From: a virus | Length of the DNA stretch: 59,284 nucleotides | Virus record (IMG/VR): IMGVR_UViG_3300037119_007415 | Coordinates: 1 to 59,284 of that record | Reading direction: 5' to 3' (one strand) | Shown here: positions 55,385 to 59,284 of the stretch, piece after piece | Numbering within the stretch: position 1 is the stretch's first letter | How the letters are laid out: each line of letters begins with the position of its first letter | Notes under the pieces: model-generated | Database searches by the model: none | What the model saw: the letters and a program-made list of their open reading frames with translations, nothing else | Told to the model about the DNA's origin: nothing | Program-made: the position numbers and the translations under genes

Positions 55385-56517
55385 GCGTTGACTCTCTCCT
55401 TCGTTCGTAGCGGCTTGTCCTCCGGTCCCTTGATGTGCGGCGACACGAACGTCAGTCGACGCTCGGCCCGTCCCACACCGCACGCCTGCCAGCGCCAATG
55501 CCCCGTGACGTACCAGCGGTGATCGTGCTCCCGGCGACCGTGGGTGCCGTCGAGCTCACCGCCGTCGGGATGGACAACTCGAGGTCGGCGCAACGTGACG
55601 ATCTGCACGGCCGAGTCTGATGTGACCCCGGCTCGTGTCGCCCGTCGTTGTGCTGCACGTTCACGGTGGACCGTGCGTGACGTGACGCCCTCCTGCCGTA
55701 CGAGGGTCCACAGCGCGGCCATGACCTTCCGGTCCTCGACGAACGACGCTCGTGCGTTGTCCGTCATCGGCCAGGGCTCCCGGTCGATCCGGTCGGCCAT
55801 CGGCCAGTCGGATCGTCCGATCGGGACCCAGATGTCGCCGAACAGGCGGCCCATGACCTGGACCCGTTCGTTGGGGTCGCCGGGGATCTCGATCGTCCCG
55901 TCGTCGATGTGAGCCTTCCACTCGGGGACCGGCATCGGCGGCGTGTACGGCGGGCCCGTCGACAACTGCAAGACCTCGAAGTTCGAGATGTCGAGCAGGC
56001 CGTTGGCAACGGCGAGTGACAGTTCGGTCGGGGATAGGCCGTTGTCGGCGTTGAGCCGACGGTACGACGAGAACGACGCGCACACGACGCCTTCGCCGAG
56101 GGGCTGGTCCCCACGTTCGGGGATGGGCGGGAGGTTGGATCCGCCCCACAACATGGCGTCGACGGTGACGACGTTGTCGGGGTCGTCGGTGTCGATGCCC
56201 TGCCACGGCTTCTCGAACACGACGAGCCCGGCAGGCGACAACGGTGGGGCGTCGTCGTGTGTGGCGTCGTCGGGGATCCCTGCGGCGACGGCGAGGAGGA
56301 GGTCGACCATGTCGGCCGACACCCACCAGAGATCCGCACGGCGCAGCGTGTCCCGTTCCCACGACACGTGGGCTCGCCAGTCCTGATGCCGCAGCGGGTG
56401 CATGGATGCTCGTGCCCGTGCGCCCGCGGCGAACGGACCGGCGTCGGTCCACTTCGACATCAGCCACGTGCGCAGATCGGGTAGCTGCGCGGGGCCGTGG
56501 ACAACTGGCGCCGTCAT
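55372..56517 (-). CDS. actinobacterial mobile-element-type protein of unknown function, 381 aa
   Basis: ATG at 56517 overlaps the next upstream gene. The last 90 residues (HDHRWYVTGHWRWQACGVGRAERRLTFVSPHIKGPEDKPLR) match a C-terminal domain I recognise from proteins of actinobacterial plasmids and integrative elements; their role is not known to me. The N-terminal 290 residues are mixed alpha/beta with no catalytic motif. It may be an early takeover or replication-support protein (inference). Confidence 0.55.
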   Translation of the reverse strand: MTAPVVHGPAQLPDLRTWLMSKWTDAGPFAAGARARASMHPLRHQDWRAHVSWERDTLRRADLWWVSADMVDLLLAVAAGIPDDATHDDAPPLSPAGLVVFEKPWQGIDTDDPDNVVTVDAMLWGGSNLPPIPERGDQPLGEGVVCASFSSYRRLNADNGLSPTELSLAVANGLLDISNFEVLQLSTGPPYTPPMPVPEWKAHIDDGTIEIPGDPNERVQVMGRLFGDIWVPIGRSDWPMADRIDREPWPMTDNARASFVEDRKVMAALWTLVRQEGVTSRTVHRERAAQRRATRAGVTSDSAVQIVTLRRPRVVHPDGGELDGTHGRREHDHRWYVTGHWRWQACGVGRAERRLTFVSPHIKGPEDKPLRTKERVNAWVR

Positions 56518-56843
56518 CACAGGCTCCCGTCGTATCGGTCGAAGTCCGCGGTGTGTTCGGCGCACATACGACGGCCCGCGTAGAGGCGGCCGTTCGCCGC
56601 CGACAACGAGTCGCATGCACGCATCGGGCAGAACAGGGCATCGCTCACACGTGCAGCGTCGTGCGCTGCCGCACGCTCGACGTCGTGCGCCACGGTGAAC
56701 GGGTGCGGGTCCACATCGTGGATCCAGACCTTCGAGTCGAGGCCTTGCACGCGTGTGATCGGCGCGCCGCACTCGGCGCACACCGGCACCGACTTAGCGC
56801 CGGGCCGGACCTGATGTGTGTGCACGGTGTCGGGCATCGTCAC
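56517..56843 (-). CDS. zinc-binding protein, about 108 aa
   Basis: GTG at 56843 (GTGA overlap) is used; ATG at 56837 is possible. The product has CAECGAPITRVQGLDSKVWIH and later CPMRACDS and MCAEH, enough ligands for one or two zinc sites. Its first knuckle resembles the VCAxCGxxI fingers of small actinobacterial proteins. Function unknown. Confidence 0.6.
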   Translation of the reverse strand: MTMPDTVHTHQVRPGAKSVPVCAECGAPITRVQGLDSKVWIHDVDPHPFTVAHDVERAAAHDAARVSDALFCPMRACDSLSAANGRLYAGRRMCAEHTADFDRYDGSL

Positions 56844-57259
56844 CACCCCACCTTCGTGTACGTCGCCGTCGAACCGTCGTGGTCGTTGATCACGATCTGC
56901 TCGACGTGTTCGGTCATCAACAGGCGGACGGGCTCGGGCATGTTCATGAAGCCGACGGTGTCGCCGAGGATCAGACGCCCGTCGATGTCACGCTGCTCGT
57001 AGCGCACGCCGAGGGTCGTGCCGTAGTCGAGGTCCATCAGGATCGAATGGCCGAGGGCCGCACGGAACACACGCTGGCGGCGGGGCTCGTCGATGTCACA
57101 GGGCCGGACAGGCTCGCTTGTGAGGGGCGCCGGGAGGCTCGCCGGGGTGTTGTCGTCGACGAGCGGTGCGTGGCTCCACGGGTCGTGTGCGTGGAGCGTG
57201 TCGGTGTCGGGGTCGTAGCTCACGAACCCGACGGCCTCGAATGGTGATCGGTCCTTCAT
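56840..57259 (-). CDS. hypothetical early protein, 139 aa
   Basis: ATG at 57259 follows AAGGAG with a leader of about 30 bases. The product (MKDRSPFEAVGFVSYDPDTD...) is acidic, with no motif recognised. It is the first gene of the right-hand early string and lies behind the TAACGT/CACGTG promoter. Confidence 0.6.
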   Translation of the reverse strand: MKDRSPFEAVGFVSYDPDTDTLHAHDPWSHAPLVDDNTPASLPAPLTSEPVRPCDIDEPRRQRVFRAALGHSILMDLDYGTTLGVRYEQRDIDGRLILGDTVGFMNMPEPVRLLMTEHVEQIVINDHDGSTATYTKVGW

Positions 57260-57293
57260 CTCTGTCTCCTTGTCGATGTCGCTGTGTGTCCTC

Positions 57294-57312
57294 ACGTTAC
57301 GACGCGCACGTG
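57294..57312 (-). promoter_or_regulatory. candidate early promoter with CACGTG element
   Basis: TAACGT (57294-57299, minus strand) with CACGTG at 57307-57312 upstream. It lies 35 bases before the ATG at 57259. The combination matches those near 11100 and 2690. Confidence 0.45.
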
Positions 57313-57345
57313 ACGCGCCGACGTGATTCTGTCTCTGCGCGCGAA

Positions 57346-57375
57346 GAGCCCCGGCCGCTTCCCCGGCCGGGGCTC
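57346..57375 (-). terminator. hairpin terminator after the DUF932 gene
   Basis: GAGCCCCGGCC / GGCCGGGGCTC, a perfect 11-bp stem with an 8-base loop, 18 bases after the DUF932 stop and before the next promoter. Confidence 0.7.
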
Positions 57376-57392
57376 CTCCGCCGCGAGGCGGG

Positions 57393-58526
57393 CTAGTTGA
57401 ACTTCACGGACTCGGGGACCTTCGCCCCGGTCACGTCAGCGATGAGTGCCAGAGCCCCCCGCTTCGACATGTTGGGCTTCAACAGTGTGCGGGTCAACAA
57501 CACGTCGTTGTTCGACGCCTTGCGCACGTAGTCGGACCACTCGACGGCTGCATCGAGCAGACCCAACGCGTTGCCCCGATGACCGTCGGTCGTCGGCGAC
57601 TCGTTGTAGAGACGCATGAACGACACCCGGTCGCGGGCGATGTTCGCACGCTGCCGGTCGGTGATCAGTTCCGCCGAGGGCTCGGGGATGAACAGGTTGG
57701 TGAACAGCTTGACCTCGTCCTCGTCGATCCCTTCAAGGGCCAGCGCCTCGGCCAACTCGACCCACGCTGCGAACGACGACCGAAGACCCGACAGCGCCTC
57801 GATGGCTGCCGACACGTTCGCTTCCATGTCGCCGACGTGACGCCACACGTACTGATGCCCCGTCTGCTCGGCGAGCATCGCGGCCATCTGGTATGTGTTC
57901 CAGCACACGACACGCACCGGGGTGTAGATCAGCTTCGCCGCACCGCCTCCGGTGAAGTCGTTGAGGATCGAGAAGTACGGGATCGTGTCGGTGTCGTCGC
58001 CCGCGATTGCCATGGGCTCGTCGAGCTTCATGACGACGGCGACCTGCTCGCCGCCCTTCACGCTGATGGCCGTGTCGTACATCGCTCCCTGTCCGGCGAG
58101 GGCTTCGGCGATGCGTCCCATCTGCTCGATGTAGAGCGGGGAGTACGACGGCGACACAGAGCCAAGCTCGGCCTCGGTGTCGTTGCGGATCAGGCTGCAC
58201 GCCTTCGTCGACGGGATGAACCCCTCGATGTCGACGTCGGCGGTGTGGACGTACGTGACGCCGTCGCCGTCAGCGTCGACCCACGTGGCCCGCCCGTCGA
58301 GAGGTGCGAGCGGGACGAAGCCCGCGGGGATCTCATCGGTCGCCGTGACCGTCGTGCGTCGGAACGTGGGGACCATCTCGACGTCCCACTCCAACCCCGC
58401 CGCCTTGCGTGCTTTCTCCCATGACGGGCGGCCGTCGTCGTCGACGGGTGCTTCCATCAGCAGGTTCTCCTTGCGGTGCCACGACGCCTCGCGCACACAG
58501 AACCCGGACTCGAAATAGTCAGCCAT
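57393..58526 (-). CDS. DUF932 (phage/plasmid-like) protein
   Basis: The 377-residue product has the family's typical start and core: WHRKENLLMEAPV near residue 16, then SYSPLYIEQMGRIAEALAGQG, FSILNDFTGGGAAKLIYTPVRVVCWNTYQMA, and a helical C-terminus. DUF932 proteins are common in actinophages and plasmids; their function is not established. ATG at 58526 follows AAGGAGA. It is a single-gene early unit bounded by its own promoter region and terminator. Confidence 0.8.
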   Translation of the reverse strand: MADYFESGFCVREASWHRKENLLMEAPVDDDGRPSWEKARKAAGLEWDVEMVPTFRRTTVTATDEIPAGFVPLAPLDGRATWVDADGDGVTYVHTADVDIEGFIPSTKACSLIRNDTEAELGSVSPSYSPLYIEQMGRIAEALAGQGAMYDTAISVKGGEQVAVVMKLDEPMAIAGDDTDTIPYFSILNDFTGGGAAKLIYTPVRVVCWNTYQMAAMLAEQTGHQYVWRHVGDMEANVSAAIEALSGLRSSFAAWVELAEALALEGIDEDEVKLFTNLFIPEPSAELITDRQRANIARDRVSFMRLYNESPTTDGHRGNALGLLDAAVEWSDYVRKASNNDVLLTRTLLKPNMSKRGALALIADVTGAKVPESVKFN

Positions 58527-58628
58527 GACGATGTCTCCTTGTTGTCGCTGCGTCACGTCACCGGACGGTGATCGTGATCGTGGGTGTCCACGGCTCGAAC
58601 GTGGAATGCCTGCCAGCCACCCGGCCGT

Positions 58629-59282
58629 TCACTTCTTCGCCGACGCCTTCGGGCGAGGCGTGACCTGCTTCGCCGCGGCCTTGCGAGCCGATGCGGGCTG
58701 ACCCTTCGCCGGGGCCTTCGGAAGAAGAGCGGCGAGAGCCTTCGTCGTGGGCGTCTTCTTTGCGGGCTGCGGTGCAGCGCCGACGGGTCGCCCCATCTTC
58801 TTCGCTGCCGTGACCCTGGCGGCCTCGACCGTCGCCTTCGATGCGGCGGCCTTCGGCTTGGCACCGTTCGTTGCCGGCGTCTTCGTGGTCGCCGTCTTCG
58901 GCTTCGAGGTCGACGACTTCGGCTTCGCCTCGTTGACCCAGAGGCCGTTCGCCTCGTCGACGAGTTGGAGCGTGACGCCGTTCGACAACGTCACCGGCCC
59001 CCACGGTTCGGACAGGTCGGTGATCCCGTGCTTCTTCGTGAGGAGGACCCGAAGCTCGTCGACGGTGAGCTTGTCGTTCTTCGGGTCGATCCCCTTCGTG
59101 AAGTGAAAGGCCATCGACGACAGCCTGTTCCCTCCGTCGGCGATGCGCCGACCGTTCTTCACGTACCGCAGTGTGCTGCGCACGGCTGAGCCCCGGGTGG
59201 AGCCCTCGCCGTTGCGGCGTGTCTTGGTCGTGGTGGTCATGATGATCCGTCCTCCTTCAATCCAACGGCGCAACCGTTGTTC
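58629..59282 (-). CDS. zinc-finger protein, C-terminal part (or separate basic protein from an internal start)
   Basis: This frame continues, through the 125-base repeat, the ORF that opens at 872. An ATG at 59240 with AAGGAGG ten bases upstream could start a separate product of about 203 residues (MTTTTKTRRNGEGSTRGSAV...). After a small domain (FTKGIDPKNDKLTVDELRVLLTKKHGITDL) come about 100 residues rich in Lys, Ala, Pro and Thr (KPKSSTSKPKTATTKTP), like histone H1 or mycobacterial HupB tails. DNA compaction or binding is a plausible inference. Confidence 0.7.
   Translation of the reverse strand, partial: EQRLRRWIEGGRIIMTTTTKTRRNGEGSTRGSAVRSTLRYVKNGRRIADGGNRLSSMAFHFTKGIDPKNDKLTVDELRVLLTKKHGITDLSEPWGPVTLSNGVTLQLVDEANGLWVNEAKPKSSTSKPKTATTKTPATNGAKPKAAASKATVEAARVTAAKKMGRPVGAAPQPAKKTPTTKALAALLPKAPAKGQPASARKAAAKQVTPRPKASAKK
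59158..59282. repeat. direct repeat, right copy
   Basis: Identical to 4-128; see the left copy. It covers the start region of the internal ATG (59240) and its ribosome-binding site. Confidence 0.85.
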
Positions 59283-59284
59283 CT

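Noticed and set aside
58553-59004. Arg-rich frames overlapping the basic-tail gene in other frames
   Set aside because: Composition follows from the Lys/Ala-coding DNA read out of frame; no ribosome sites, no overlaps with neighbours.

Overview
This 59.3 kb window looks like the essentially complete genome of a tailed, siphovirus-type phage of a high-GC Gram-positive (actinobacterial) host. It has high GC content, densely packed genes that overlap mostly as ATGA or GTGA, many GTG starts, and actinophage-style gene families: an ERF annealase, a long capsid protease, a portal-MuF fusion, DUF1360, DUF932 and many small zinc-ribbon proteins. The two ends share a 125-base direct repeat (4-128 and 59158-59282), so the map closes into a circle of about 59,154 bp and one long reading frame runs through the junction. 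I see no integrase, excisionase, immunity repressor, DNA polymerase, primase or replicative helicase. A lytic, host-polymerase-dependent lifestyle is therefore the simplest reading.

Nearly everything is on the minus strand, so transcription runs from high to low coordinates. The exceptions are a three-gene plus-strand block (11144-12314, starting with a Gam-like gene) and a lone plus-strand lipoprotein gene (44773-45168). From right to left the genome holds: a DUF932 gene and small early or accessory genes (53451-58526); a coiled-coil protein, the small terminase, a ribbon-helix-helix regulator, small genes and the large terminase (48388-53363); lysis-type genes with an M15-family peptidase and a two-helix membrane protein (46292-47436); a GH16 hydrolase, DUF1360, a 1127-residue portal-MuF-metalloprotease fusion, the capsid protease and the scaffold-capsid fusion (35787-44181); tail and connector genes, including a 1473-residue repeat protein and a glycosyltransferase (25615-35708); frameshifted tail chaperones and tape measure (22877-25604); and a tail tip rich in carbohydrate-active modules (12606-22880).

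The left fifth carries replication and DNA modification. A divergent ERF/Gam pair and a winged-helix replication protein with a hairpin-plus-leader-peptide 5' region are followed by an operon ending in ParB-like, DpdA, QueC, QueD, QueE and FolE. The last five enzymes suffice to make preQ0 from GTP and insert it into DNA; no QueF or amidotransferase is seen, so 2'-deoxy-preQ0 in phage DNA is the expected product. After folE comes a 690 bp non-coding region with hairpins and a tRNA-like T-arm sequence, then small genes and the zinc-finger ORF that crosses the circle junction.

The most unusual observations are: a near-perfect actinobacterial chromosomal parS sequence inside a tail gene, encoded by atypical AT-rich codons; a HEYGH metalloprotease domain at the end of the portal-MuF protein; an array of about 25 twenty-residue repeats in the 1473-residue protein; a recurrent TAnnnT hexamer 6-8 bases before start codons, suggesting leaderless promoters; CACGTG palindromes at the early promoters; and a hydrolase arsenal (esterase-like, GH5-like, GH16, lipoprotein transglycosylase, M15 peptidase) aimed at a complex cell envelope.
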